Origin: VRUE01 sp963702705
Lineage (GTDB): Bacteria; Actinomycetota; Thermoleophilia; Solirubrobacterales; 70-9
Assembly (NCBI GenBank): GCA_963702705.1
Contig: CAVPDR010000002.1
Location: 930,001 to 994,000, forward strand
Direction of reading: 5' to 3'
DNA length: 64,000 bases
Positions 17,486 to 27,418 of this stretch are shown piece by piece. The notes under the pieces are model-generated. The model was not told the origin of the DNA, did no database searches, and saw only the letters and a list, made by a program, of their open reading frames with translations. The position numbers and the translations under genes are program-made. Each line of letters starts with the position of its first letter. Position 1 is the first letter of the stretch.

Positions 17486-18037
17486 TCAACGACCCGAGTC
17501 ACCCGCCGCGACACGGAAGGTCGCACGCACCAAGGCTGTCGGCCGTTCGTCCTTTTCAGCTGCCGGCCAAGCGGACTTCGAAACCCGATAGACACCAGGC
17601 GCTGACGACCTTGCGATGTGGATGGCCTGACATATGCCCGCCCGGCCGGATCGAACGGTCAATCTTGCTGAGAAGAACGGCCCAACTGGTAGACTGACCC
17701 AGGAAGAGCCTTCACTCCTCTGCAATTGGTAGCGGTAGCCGTATGCCGCATCGACAGCACCAGAGTTTTCGAGGCGGATGCGAACGGTTCCTCCGGACGA
17801 TATTTTTTTGCTCGAAATCGCGAGGCGCACCTTGAAGTTAGCGTTTGGTTCCTTCGCCACCGCCCTGCTGCCACAAAAAGAGGAGCTATATCGTTCCGGC
17901 TGTCTCGCAAGTCCGTTTCCTGGCACAAGTAGAACGACTGCTGTAAGAGCCAAAGCAATGCGAATCCCGGCGTCGAGAACTCGTGAGCGGCTGCATGCTG
18001 ATCCCTGTGATCGTGCGGTTCGAATACGTTTTTGCAT
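17486..18037 (-). CDS. Small secreted Ig-like protein (Big_14-like) encoded 15 bases after the giant protease
   Basis: The product has 183 residues. A signal sequence (about 25-45, IALALTAVVLLVPGNGLA) is followed by an Ig-like domain: FKVRLAISSKKISSGGTVRIRLENSG, AAYGYRYQLQRSEGSSWVSLP, then GVYRVSKSAWPAA. This resembles bacterial Ig-like folds of the Big_14 type. The ATG lies 15 bases after the stop of the 3121-residue gene, with AAAGGTG as a plausible ribosome site, so it is co-transcribed and co-exported. A partner or inhibitor of the protease domain upstream is attractive but unproven; some protease inhibitors share this fold. Confidence 0.68.
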   Translation of the reverse strand: MQKRIRTARSQGSACSRSRVLDAGIRIALALTAVVLLVPGNGLARQPERYSSSFCGSRAVAKEPNANFKVRLAISSKKISSGGTVRIRLENSGAVDAAYGYRYQLQRSEGSSWVSLPVGPFFSARLTVRSGRAGICQAIHIARSSAPGVYRVSKSAWPAAEKDERPTALVRATFRVAAGDSGR

Positions 18038-18052
18038 CCCGACACCTTTCGG

Positions 18053-21000
18053 CTATGGCTTCCACTTTACAATGTGGAGCGGTTCTCCATCTTCCAGCGC
18101 CTGCAGAGTTCCCGGGGCCGATGGGTAGCCCGGAAGGGACTTGAGTGGCGTAAAGTTACTTCCGGCCTTTTCTTCTTCCCCCCCCGTTACCGTGCCCAAG
18201 GCAAGCCCCGTTCCCCGCTCCCAGACCGGGCCGCCACTGTCTCCGCCCTTTACATTGATCTCGTAGGGGACCGTCGTCAGGATCGGATTGCCATTGCCGT
18301 GGATTTCTTCCCAACGCCGCGTTTCGGGCGGCCAATCTATCGCTCCGCACTTGCTGCGGCCTCGACTGGAACCGGCAACGCATACCATCATTCCCTCCCT
18401 AGGGGTGGTCACACCTTTTATCCTAATGTCCTGTTCGGGTAGCCAGCGGATCAGACGCGGAACAAGGCTCGGATCTTCGAGTCGAATCGCGGCACCATCA
18501 GTACCGTATCCCGATTCGTGGACGATCATGGTATTCCGTCGAACATAGCCAATCGTTCGTTCCCAGCAACCTTCTGAACCTTGATTTTCCGGGCAGTTAA
18601 ATTGATAGACCCGGTCTCCGGGCAGATAACAGTGACCGGCCGTGAGAATGAAGTGTCGGTAGATCGTCGATCCGTCCGGTCGTTGTCCAGCGTTGTCCCA
18701 GGCCCCATATCCAGCAGAACAGGCGGTGAAGCCGCCGCCCCAGATCCGCTCTCCGGCTCTCACCGGCCCGGTTGGGCTACCCCAGGCCGCCGTCGACTTA
18801 AACGTGGGCGTTTTCGCCCGCAGGTACACGTGAAGGGGCGAAGCTGAACCAAACAGTGATTCGAGCTGGCCCTGAACTTCCGCCACGTTTCCAGCACCCA
18901 CATCGAGGCGATTTTTTTCGACATTGATTCGCACGCTTACTAGATTGGGCAGTGAGCCGGCGACACCGAGTACCGAGCTTTCCAGGGATTCCAGTGAGCT
19001 CAGCGAATAGGTCGGCGGAGCCGGGAAGGGGCGAAGTCGATCGGGCGCTGCAAGACCGCCCTGTTGCTGGAGTGCGGCCACTAGTTCGGCTTGCGACCCG
19101 GTAAAGCCAACGTAGATTAGTCCACCGTCTCGATGATCGACGTAGTAACCAGCATACGCAGAGCTGGCCCCAGTTTCCTGGGCCCATTTTGGAATAGCTG
19201 AAGCAGCTTGATCGACATATCGTTCCCGATATTCCAGCTCTGCTGCGTCCTGCTGACGCAGGGGAACTCCCCAACTGTCAGCGGTGGCCCGCGCTATTTC
19301 ACCGGCGGGGATATGTGGATTGTTCCAGTTGCCGATTAGGCCGAAGATTCGTTCGTCAATCGCCAACTCGTTCCCTTTGAGGTCCAGATCGAGGCCGAAT
19401 TCTTCGCGAAAGCCCAAGACTTCGTTGAACTTTGGCGGTTCGTCGGCTTCTGGGTCGGGCGGTGGGGTGTAGGGGATGTTGACCCAGAATTTCGTGCTTT
19501 CGGTGTTGGGCACGGCTTCGGTGCCTTCGACGCTACTGGTGACAATTACTTCCAGATAGAGGATTCCAGGTGGCCAGTTAGCGGTTTCGGTGACCCACGG
19601 ATCTTCGAGGGTCTGGCACTCCGTGCCTTCTTTTTTGTAGTCCTGTTCGCAGGTCTTTTCGTCAACCAGCTGATCGCCGTTGGCGACAATTTGAATCGAG
19701 GCGATGCCTTCGACGGAGTGGGCCTGGACCAGGAGCTCGTAGTCGCCGGGTTCTACCGGTTTGGAGGTTTCCTTGTTCGCATAGAGGCTGCCCGAGAGGT
19801 TCTCGATTTCGGGCGGTTTCTGCTTGTTCCACCATTTGAGCACCGAGCCGTCGGGGGCGATGTCATAGACGGTGATCGGTTGCCCTTCGGGGGAGACGGT
19901 GGTGCGGCGCGGTTCGTCTTTGTAAGCAAAGTAGGTGGTCCTGGCTTTGCCGCCTTCGACCGAGACGGTCACCGATTCGGCACGGCCGAATTCGTCGTAT
20001 TTGACCGTGCCCCAAGTTCCGTTGGGCAGCGTGACTTTGGTCAAGCGTCCCTCGGAGTCGTATTCGTATTGCGTTTCGCCCTTGGGACCGTCGACCGCGG
20101 TGAGCAGTTCGCCCGAGTGGCTGTAGGCGATCTGGCCCGCCTCTTGGCCTTCGACGCTGTCGACGAGGCCTTTTGTGCTCTCAACGTCGACCTTGGGGTC
20201 GTCTTCGGTCTCGACGCTTTCGTCCCCGATTGCGTCGCCTCGCTGGACGAACCACTTCTCGATTCGGCTCTGGTTGTCGGCGATCAGCAAACTTCCCTGA
20301 GGGTCGATCGCAAGGCTGCTCGGCTGGCTGAACTGCCGTTCGCCGGTTCCCGCTTCGCCGTACTGGCTGAGGTATTCGCCTTTGGAGCTCCACTCCTCGA
20401 GGCGGTTGTTGGCCGAGTCGACCACCCAGACGTTGTAGGCGGCGTCGATGGCGATGCCTGCCGGGCTGCTGATTTCCCCGGCGCCTTTGCCGGGTTTTCC
20501 GAACTGGCGCTGGTAGGCCCCAACCGGGCTGAACTGCTCCACGCGTTCGTGGCCGAGGTCGACGACCCAGGCGTTGCCGGCGCCGTCGATCGCGATCGCA
20601 CGGGGGCTGGCGAACTGCCCGTTGCCGGTGCCTTCGCTGCCGATTTTGCTCAGGTATTTGCCGGTGGAGTCGAAGCGCTCGACCCGGTGGTTGGACGAGT
20701 CCGAAGCCCAGATCACACCGCCTTTGTCGACGGCGAGCCCGCCGATCAGCGAGCCGAACTGACCGTTGCCGATCCCTTCGGCGCCGAACTGACTGACGAA
20801 TTCGCCGCCCGCTTTGAAGCGCTTGATCTTGCGCTGGCCCGAGTCGGCGACGTAGACGTAGCCTTCGGGGCCGACGGCGATCGCGCTGATCGTCGTGAAC
20901 TGCGCTTCGCCTGTGCCTTCTTTGCCAAATGCCGAGACGAAGCCGCCCCGAGAGTTGAACTTGACGACTCTGTGGTTGCCGGCATCGGCGACATAGGCGT

Positions 21001-24000
21001 TGCCTTCGGTGTCGGTGGCAACGCCGGCCGGGCTCGTGAACTGACCTTCTCCCGAGCCCTGGGCGCCGAAGTCAAAGGCAAAGCTCGGCGGCGGGGTCGT
21101 GAAGGTCTTGTCCTGCCCGTAGGTGGTGCCGACTTCGCTGGTGGCGACGAGACGGTAGTGGTAGAGCCTGCCCGCTTCAAGGCCGGAGATCTGGTTGCTG
21201 ACGACGACATCTTTGGTTCCGGAGCCCACTTCTTTGGACGGAGCAGGAACCGCGGTCCCATAGGCCTTAGTCAGGCCGTATTCGAAGCTGTATTTGGTGG
21301 CGAGGCCGTGCGGGTTGACGGTCGCGTTAAGCGTCGCCGCTGCGGGGGTGACGCTGACGGCGGCACCCGTGGTCGCTTCTTGGTTTCGCAGTTCGACCCG
21401 ATCGGCCATTGGCGCCGTTTCACCGCTGCCGGTGGACTGCCCGACCGAGGTGCAGGTCATGGGCGCCAGACAGGAGACACCGTAGAGCCAGGCGGTTTTG
21501 CCTTTCGGCGTCGGAGAGCTGCGCAGCGTCCATTCGCCGCCGCTCCAGCCAAGCGCGAGGGTGCCGCCTTCGGCGGCGTGACCGACGGCCAGGCAGTTGC
21601 CGGCGGCCGCGCAGGAGACGCTCGCGAGCGTGGACCCGACTTTGAGCGTGGGAAGGGTGGTCAAAGCCCACGCGCTGCCGTTGTAGCTGAGGGCGTAGGG
21701 GGCGTTTTCGCCTTCTTCGTTGGTGGAGGTGCCGGTCGCCACGCACGCAGCGGCTGTCGGGCAGGCGATCGAGCCCAGCCTTTGTTCGACCCAGCCTTCG
21801 GCTTTGGGGCCGGGGGCTGTGAGCGTGCTCCATTCGGTCCCGTTCCAGCGCATCGAGAAGCCTTCGATGCCGACGCCTTTGACCGATTTGTAGCCGACGG
21901 CGACGCAGGAGCTGGCCGAGGTGCAGGAGATGTCGTTGAGCCAGGCGCCGCTAACCACGGGCATCGTCTGCACGGTCCATTTGTATGCCGAGAGGCGCTC
22001 GGCCAATGGGCGGACCTGGCCTTCTTTGGTGTAGTAGCCGACCGCCGTGCATTCGGTTGCCGTGCTGCAGTTGATGGCGGTGAGGCGGGGGCTGGTGGCG
22101 CCTTCGGGGATCAGCGGTTTGGTCGTGGCGTAATGGGTCCAGCCCATGCCCGGCGCTTCTTCTTCCCAAATTTCGACAAGAAGTTCACTGGTGTTTTTGG
22201 TACCCACCGCCCAGCATGAGGTAGTGGAGCCACAGGAGACCGAGGTCGGTGCCTGGTTGTCTTCGCCGCTCAAAAGGGTCCATTTTTCGCCGTTCCAGAC
22301 CTCACCCAAGCCGCGGGTCGCGTAGCTGTCGGAGCCGACGGCAATGCAGGAGAACGCCGAGATGCAGGAGACGTCGCTTAGCCCGCTCGAGTTACTGGCT
22401 TTGGGCATTGGTGGGGATTCGAGCGTCCAGATTTCACCGACGCGCTCGGCCAGTGGCGTCGTTTCACCACCGCCGAGCTGCTTGCCAACCGTGGTGCAGG
22501 TGAGCGAGCCGACACAGGAGACGCCGGCAAGCCATGCGGTCTTTTCTTTCGGGGTCAGCGAGGAGCGCGTGGTCCATTTGCTGCCGTCCCAACCCACGGC
22601 GAGCGTTCCGCCTTCGGCGGCGTGGCCAACGGCCAGGCAGGCGCTTGCCGAAGTGCAGGAGACGCTCGCCAGCGAGGATCCCGCTTTGAGCGTGGGTAGC
22701 GTCGCCAGCGACCACGCGCTGCCGTTGTAGCTGAGGGCGTAGGGGGCGTTTTCGCCTTCTTCGTTGGTGGAGGTGCCGGTCGCCACGCACGCAGCGGCTG
22801 TCGGGCAGGCGATCGAGCCCAGCCTTTGTTCGACCCAGCCTTCGGCTTTGGGGCCGGGGGCTGTGAGCGTGCTCCATTCGGTCCCGTTCCAGCGCATCGA
22901 GAAGCCTTCGATGCCGACGCCTTTGACCGATTTGTAGCCGACGGCGACGCAGGAGCTGGCCGAGGTGCAGGAGATGTCGTTGAGCCAGGCGCCGCTAACC
23001 ACGGGCATCGTCTGCACGGTCCATTTGTATGCCGAGAGGCGCTCGGCCAATGGGCGGACCTGGCCTTCTTTGGTGTAGTAGCCGACCGCCGTGCATTCGG
23101 TTGCCGTGCTGCAGTTGATGGCGGTGAGGCGGGGGCTGGTGGCGCCTTCGGGGATCAGCGGTTTGGTCGTGCCGTAGTGCTGCCAGCCCAGACCCGGTTC
23201 TTCTTCTTCCCAGTGTTCGACCCAGATCGAGCTTTCGGGACTCTGCGTGCCGACCGCCCAGCAGGAGGTGGCGGTGGGGCATGAGATCGAGGTGGGGTTC
23301 TGATCGGCCCCTCCGCTTGAGAGCGTCCATTTGGTTCCGTTCCAGGTCTCCCCCAGCATGCGCCCGGCGTAGCTGTCATAGCCAACCGCGACGCAGTTGA
23401 CCGTCGAGGTGCAGGAGACGTCGGCGAGCGAGCTCGAGGTGCTGGTTTTGGGCAGTGGCGGCGATTCGAGACTCCATTCGCCCCAGGTCGTGAGCTGCTG
23501 GTCAGCGCCATAAGTGGTGCCATCGGCGTTGGTAGCCGCCACCCGGTAGTGGTAGAGCACCCACGGCTTAAGCCCTTCGACTTTCTCTGTGACTTTGACG
23601 TCTTTGGCGCCGGCCCCGATGTCTTTGGCTGAGACCGGGGTGCTGTGCCCATAGGCCGCAGTTGGCCCCCATTCGAAGCTGTAATGGGTGTCGAGAGCGG
23701 TGGGATTGACGGTGGCGTGGAGGGTTGCACTGGTTTCGACGACTGAGCCAGCGGCTTCGGTCATCGCGCTCGGCACTGCCTTGGTCACCCACTTCTGCAC
23801 CTGGTGGGTGATCGGGTCCGAGACGTAAAAGCCGCCCCTGGAGTCGATCGCCAGCCAGTTCGGTTCGGCCAGCTGGCCTTCGCCGAGGCCTTCGGTGCCG
23901 AACTGGCCGAGGTAGGCGCCGCTCGCACTGAAGCCCACGACCCGCCCGGTTTCGGAATCGGTTACCCAGACGTCGCCGCTACTTTCATCGACGGCGATCC

Positions 24001-27000
24001 CCTGCGGCCAGGAGAGCGCGGCCTGGCCCGCGGTCGAGAACTGCCCGATGTGGATACCGGCGGCGTTGAACTTCTCGATCCGCTCATCGCCCCAGTCGAC
24101 CGCCCAAAGTTCGCCTGCCGCGTTGACCGCGATCGCGTGGGGATTCGTAAGTTGAGAATCTGCGATCTGGCCGACATAGGCGCCGCTGGCGCTGAACTTG
24201 AGGATGCGTTGGCCCGCGTAGTCGGAGGCGTAGACGTTGCCTGCGCCGTCCACCGCAAGGCCGCCGATCCCTTTGCCGAACTGCCCCTCTCCGGTGCCTT
24301 CTTTGCCGAATTGGCTCAGGTATGAGCCGCTGGCGCTGAACTTCTCAACCCGCTTGGCCGAAGAGTCGGCGACGTAGACGCTCCCGTCCGGGGCAACCGC
24401 GATGCCAGAGATGGTGCCGAACTGGCCGTTGCCGGTGCCCGAGGAGCCGAACTGGCTCAGGTATGCGCCGTTGGAGTCGAACTTCTCAACCCGATGGTTG
24501 CCTGAGTCGGCGGCGTAGACGTTGCCGGCGGCGTCGGTCGCGATGCCGCCGAAGCTTGCGAACTGGCCGTTGCCGGTGCCGTAGGCGCCGAAGGCGAAGC
24601 CGTAGACGGGCGGATCGAGCGCGCCGGTCACATGCACGGACTGGAGATCGGAGCTCGCCGGATCCCTAACCGCGACTTCGGAGAGATCGCCGCCTTCGTA
24701 GGAGTAGTCGGCCCTGGCGTAGCCGGACGTCCGCAGTTCGGTGACCTTGCCGGTGGTGTCGAAGGCAAGCGCGCTGTTCGTTTCGCCGCTTTGATCTTCG
24801 ACCGTGTACCCGCCGGCTTCCTTGCTCACAACCGCCTGCAGCTTCTTGTCGAACTGCGTGGCGCCATTTTCGGCCGGCAGGACAACCGTGCTCTCCAGTG
24901 CTCCACTGGTGCGCACCATCGAGGCCTTGGCCGGCGGGGCTCCTTCTTTGGTTTCTTCGGGTTCGAGCCTGGGCGTCTGGGCCAGCGTCCAGCCGTCGCC
25001 CCATTCAGTGTTGTCTTCGTCGGGGAGCTGGGAATTGTAGAAGCGTTCGACTTCGAGATCGACCGCAGGACCGGGGACTTCGACGTCCTTTTGGCGGTAG
25101 ACGAGGTTGCCATTGGTCACGTTTACGGCGAGTTCCGGGCGAACGGGATGTTCTTCTTCTGATTCGTCGCCTTCCCCATCGGGGAGCGGGAAGCGCTGCA
25201 TCACGTATTCGTCTTTCATCCCAGTGGCGGGGAAGTATTCGAATTCGGTCGTGCGTTCGCGTTTATTGCCCACCTGATCTTCGGCGATCACCTTTAGTTT
25301 GTGGACGCCGCCACCCTGTACTTCATTCATCGGCACGGAGTAGGTCTTTGCCATCGGGCAGCTGTATTGCGGCCCCGCGCACCCTTGCGCTGACCAGGGC
25401 ACTTTCATTTCTTTGCCGTCGAGGAAGACCGCAAGGTTTTTGACGCCCGAGCGGCGGGCCTTCGGTTCGGTTTTGGGATCGCCTTCGATGGCTTTGTCGG
25501 TGGCTTCGATCCTCACGTTGTAGACGGGGAGATGGAGTGCTGGCGCTTTTTTCCCTTCCCCTTCTTCTTCGGCTTCTTCGAGTGCTTCGGTGAACTCGCC
25601 TTCGAGTTCGACTTCGGGGGCTTGTCGGTCGAGCCTCGTCGTGAACTGGTAGCTGGAGGAGACGTGCGACGACACATCGGGACCCAGCGGGTCGTATGCG
25701 GTGATGCTCGCGCTCCGTTCACCTTCAAGGAAGTAGGACACCCCAAAGCTGGTTTCCCAACTCCCTGGGCAGCGACTGCCGTTGGCGCCGGCGCAGCCCT
25801 GCGAGTTCGTGTGCGGTGAGGCCCCTTCGGGGCTGAGCGTGATCGCCTTGACGCCCAGCCCCGGGTCGCTGGCGTGAGGGGTGACGGTGATTTCTTTGAC
25901 CCAACTGCCGGGTGTGCCTCCGACCCAGTCGACCGTGGGCGCCTCGGGATCCTTCTCTCTGACCGTAACCCCGCCAACTTCGAAGGTAAACGCGCATTTG
26001 TGTTTGACCTGCGATGTGCCGGCGCCGATCCCGACGATGACCTGGCGCACGCCGGGGCCCCCGGAATTTTCTAGGGTCGCGTAGGAACCCGAACTGCTGC
26101 CCCCCGACCAGATACCGAGCCCGGAGTAGCCGCCTGAGCCGGGGTTGTAGAGGCCGGCATAACCGTGGGGCTGGTTTGTTGGCTGTTCGGTGGTGCAGTT
26201 GCTCGGCAGCGTGAAGGTGGTCGGGGAGAAGGTGGCCTGGGAGATGTAGGTCGTGGAGCCGTACGTCGTCCACGCCCACTGGCCGTAGCTGTTGGCGGCA
26301 TAGGAATACGAGCTGCCTTTGGCCTGGGCGCCAAGGACCGGGCTGTTCCAGAGGATGTATTGGTCATTCCAGGCGGGAACCCAGTTGGCGAAGGAAGCGC
26401 CCCCTTCGACGTAGACGGGGTCGAGAAGGATTGGGTAGGCGAGATCGCGTGAGCGATGGGGCACTTCTAGGACGAGCGAGTCTCCTTCTATGTTTGTCGT
26501 CACAGGGACGGTGGAGCCCTGGGCGTCGGCAGCCGAAGGGGGCAGCACTTCCTCGATGACTTCCCCCGACTCGGCGACGACCTCAGCCCCGCCGTCTTCG
26601 CGAGGGCGAAGGCTGGATTTCGCGGGGAGGTTGAGAGCGAAACTGAATCGCTCAGGACTTTCGGGCGAACGCAACTGCTCGAACACCTCCACCCCGCCGG
26701 CCCTGGGCGAGATCAACGTATCGGTAGCGGTTTCGGTTTCTGGATAGAAGAGGTTCATGGCGCCGAGTGGCACAGCGCCGTGATCGTCACTCGTCGGCAG
26801 TTCGACCTCGACTCCGCTTTCGAGTTGAATCGGTTCTTCGGCCGAACCCGGAAGTTCGACTTCGGTGATCGGATTCTGTGGGACGAACGAACTACCCGAT
26901 CGTTCCAGCGCGAGGTCAACGGGTTCCTCGCCTTCTCCACCAAGATCGCTCTGCACCGGAGCGGAGGAATTGAGAATCGCGCTTTCGCCTTCGTCATCTG

Positions 27001-27418
27001 AGACCAAGGCTCCGTAGGTGCCGAGGGACTTTTCGACTTCCAAGGCACTGAGGACGCGCGCCGGATCGGCGTTCAGCGCCTTGAGTTGCCGAGAGAAGGA
27101 TTCAACGAGCAGGCTCTGAGCTTCGCCTGCGGTCAGGTTGGTGTAGGCGCTGCCGGAGGCTTCGCGTTGCGCCTCAGCTTCTGGGCTCGCGAGCCATTCG
27201 GCGTGTTCGCGCTCTTCGCCTTCGGCTTCGGCGACCTCGCTCGCGCTCGGCGCTGGGACTTCCGAAACCGAAACCGATTCTTCGGCGCCTTGGGCCGGGG
27301 AGACGGCGAAGAGGGGAACCGACACCGCGACGCAGAGCAGGAGGCTGAACAGCGCCAGCCATTGCCCGTGGCGCTCGCGTCCAGCCTGGATCGGCGATCC
27401 CATCAGCGAGCCCTCCAC
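18053..27418 (-). CDS. Giant exported RHS/NHL multi-propeller protein with C-terminal trypsin-like protease
   Basis: The product has 3121 residues. A signal peptide (1-45) precedes a beta-rich N-terminal region, then a DUF6531-type RHS entry domain (NVTNGNLVYRQKDVEVPGPA, near 760). A six-blade NHL propeller (about 930-1210; GIATDAAGNVYAADSGNHRV style) leads to an FN3-like domain. Two successive modules of seven repeats follow (about 1315-2010; SCxSxxxCxAVG every ~50 residues), then another FN3, a second six-blade NHL propeller (about 2110-2400) and two or three YD repeats (TQYEYDSEGRLTKV). After a linker, about 2690-2870 resembles an alpha-lytic/streptogrisin pro-domain. The last ~250 residues are a chymotrypsin-fold protease: histidine in LTAGHC, aspartate probably in GTDGAAIRL, serine in GGDSGGPV. 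It is probably a surface-displayed or released protease effector. The domain order is read directly; the pro-domain call is tentative. Confidence 0.85.
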   Translation of the reverse strand: MEGSLMGSPIQAGRERHGQWLALFSLLLCVAVSVPLFAVSPAQGAEESVSVSEVPAPSASEVAEAEGEEREHAEWLASPEAEAQREASGSAYTNLTAGEAQSLLVESFSRQLKALNADPARVLSALEVEKSLGTYGALVSDDEGESAILNSSAPVQSDLGGEGEEPVDLALERSGSSFVPQNPITEVELPGSAEEPIQLESGVEVELPTSDDHGAVPLGAMNLFYPETETATDTLISPRAGGVEVFEQLRSPESPERFSFALNLPAKSSLRPREDGGAEVVAESGEVIEEVLPPSAADAQGSTVPVTTNIEGDSLVLEVPHRSRDLAYPILLDPVYVEGGASFANWVPAWNDQYILWNSPVLGAQAKGSSYSYAANSYGQWAWTTYGSTTYISQATFSPTTFTLPSNCTTEQPTNQPHGYAGLYNPGSGGYSGLGIWSGGSSSGSYATLENSGGPGVRQVIVGIGAGTSQVKHKCAFTFEVGGVTVREKDPEAPTVDWVGGTPGSWVKEITVTPHASDPGLGVKAITLSPEGASPHTNSQGCAGANGSRCPGSWETSFGVSYFLEGERSASITAYDPLGPDVSSHVSSSYQFTTRLDRQAPEVELEGEFTEALEEAEEEGEGKKAPALHLPVYNVRIEATDKAIEGDPKTEPKARRSGVKNLAVFLDGKEMKVPWSAQGCAGPQYSCPMAKTYSVPMNEVQGGGVHKLKVIAEDQVGNKRERTTEFEYFPATGMKDEYVMQRFPLPDGEGDESEEEHPVRPELAVNVTNGNLVYRQKDVEVPGPAVDLEVERFYNSQLPDEDNTEWGDGWTLAQTPRLEPEETKEGAPPAKASMVRTSGALESTVVLPAENGATQFDKKLQAVVSKEAGGYTVEDQSGETNSALAFDTTGKVTELRTSGYARADYSYEGGDLSEVAVRDPASSDLQSVHVTGALDPPVYGFAFGAYGTGNGQFASFGGIATDAAGNVYAADSGNHRVEKFDSNGAYLSQFGSSGTGNGQFGTISGIAVAPDGSVYVADSSAKRVEKFSASGSYLSQFGKEGTGEGQFGKGIGGLAVDGAGNVYASDYAGQRILKFSASGAYVGQIADSQLTNPHAIAVNAAGELWAVDWGDERIEKFNAAGIHIGQFSTAGQAALSWPQGIAVDESSGDVWVTDSETGRVVGFSASGAYLGQFGTEGLGEGQLAEPNWLAIDSRGGFYVSDPITHQVQKWVTKAVPSAMTEAAGSVVETSATLHATVNPTALDTHYSFEWGPTAAYGHSTPVSAKDIGAGAKDVKVTEKVEGLKPWVLYHYRVAATNADGTTYGADQQLTTWGEWSLESPPLPKTSTSSSLADVSCTSTVNCVAVGYDSYAGRMLGETWNGTKWTLSSGGADQNPTSISCPTATSCWAVGTQSPESSIWVEHWEEEEPGLGWQHYGTTKPLIPEGATSPRLTAINCSTATECTAVGYYTKEGQVRPLAERLSAYKWTVQTMPVVSGAWLNDISCTSASSCVAVGYKSVKGVGIEGFSMRWNGTEWSTLTAPGPKAEGWVEQRLGSIACPTAAACVATGTSTNEEGENAPYALSYNGSAWSLATLPTLKAGSSLASVSCTSASACLAVGHAAEGGTLAVGWDGSKWTTRSSLTPKEKTAWLAGVSCVGSLTCTTVGKQLGGGETTPLAERVGEIWTLESPPMPKASNSSGLSDVSCISAFSCIAVGSDSYATRGLGEVWNGEKWTLLSGEDNQAPTSVSCGSTTSCWAVGTKNTSELLVEIWEEEAPGMGWTHYATTKPLIPEGATSPRLTAINCSTATECTAVGYYTKEGQVRPLAERLSAYKWTVQTMPVVSGAWLNDISCTSASSCVAVGYKSVKGVGIEGFSMRWNGTEWSTLTAPGPKAEGWVEQRLGSIACPTAAACVATGTSTNEEGENAPYALSYNGSAWALTTLPTLKVGSTLASVSCAAAGNCLAVGHAAEGGTLALGWSGGEWTLRSSPTPKGKTAWLYGVSCLAPMTCTSVGQSTGSGETAPMADRVELRNQEATTGAAVSVTPAAATLNATVNPHGLATKYSFEYGLTKAYGTAVPAPSKEVGSGTKDVVVSNQISGLEAGRLYHYRLVATSEVGTTYGQDKTFTTPPPSFAFDFGAQGSGEGQFTSPAGVATDTEGNAYVADAGNHRVVKFNSRGGFVSAFGKEGTGEAQFTTISAIAVGPEGYVYVADSGQRKIKRFKAGGEFVSQFGAEGIGNGQFGSLIGGLAVDKGGVIWASDSSNHRVERFDSTGKYLSKIGSEGTGNGQFASPRAIAIDGAGNAWVVDLGHERVEQFSPVGAYQRQFGKPGKGAGEISSPAGIAIDAAYNVWVVDSANNRLEEWSSKGEYLSQYGEAGTGERQFSQPSSLAIDPQGSLLIADNQSRIEKWFVQRGDAIGDESVETEDDPKVDVESTKGLVDSVEGQEAGQIAYSHSGELLTAVDGPKGETQYEYDSEGRLTKVTLPNGTWGTVKYDEFGRAESVTVSVEGGKARTTYFAYKDEPRRTTVSPEGQPITVYDIAPDGSVLKWWNKQKPPEIENLSGSLYANKETSKPVEPGDYELLVQAHSVEGIASIQIVANGDQLVDEKTCEQDYKKEGTECQTLEDPWVTETANWPPGILYLEVIVTSSVEGTEAVPNTESTKFWVNIPYTPPPDPEADEPPKFNEVLGFREEFGLDLDLKGNELAIDERIFGLIGNWNNPHIPAGEIARATADSWGVPLRQQDAAELEYRERYVDQAASAIPKWAQETGASSAYAGYYVDHRDGGLIYVGFTGSQAELVAALQQQGGLAAPDRLRPFPAPPTYSLSSLESLESSVLGVAGSLPNLVSVRINVEKNRLDVGAGNVAEVQGQLESLFGSASPLHVYLRAKTPTFKSTAAWGSPTGPVRAGERIWGGGFTACSAGYGAWDNAGQRPDGSTIYRHFILTAGHCYLPGDRVYQFNCPENQGSEGCWERTIGYVRRNTMIVHESGYGTDGAAIRLEDPSLVPRLIRWLPEQDIRIKGVTTPREGMMVCVAGSSRGRSKCGAIDWPPETRRWEEIHGNGNPILTTVPYEINVKGGDSGGPVWERGTGLALGTVTGGEEEKAGSNFTPLKSLPGYPSAPGTLQALEDGEPLHIVKWKP
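21668..22127. repeat. Perfect 460-bp direct repeat inside the giant gene, copy A
   Basis: Bases 21668-22127 are identical to 22712-23171, exactly 1044 bases (348 codons) away. The 348-codon unit equals one seven-repeat cysteine module. Outside the 460-bp block the modules are similar but diverged. Recent gene conversion or slippage would explain this; a mis-assembled repeat is the alternative. Confidence 0.9.
22712..23171. repeat. Perfect 460-bp direct repeat inside the giant gene, copy B
   Basis: Partner of the block at 21668-22127. It encodes about three of the seven cysteine-repeat blades of the first module, from the SCTSASSCVAVGY-type blade through ACPTAAACVATG. The frame is kept in both copies. 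Confidence 0.9.

Noticed and set aside
19691..22219. Plus-strand open frame of 842 residues opposite the giant gene
   Set aside because: It is a mirror of the repetitive NHL and cysteine modules of the minus-strand gene, which explains its FG/DRD-rich periodic sequence.
18053..27418. CRISPR array or tandem short repeats in the repetitive 20-25 kb stretch
   Set aside because: The periodicity is about 50 and 45 codons with sequence drift, in one long coding frame. No short identical repeats with unique spacers are present anywhere in the window.
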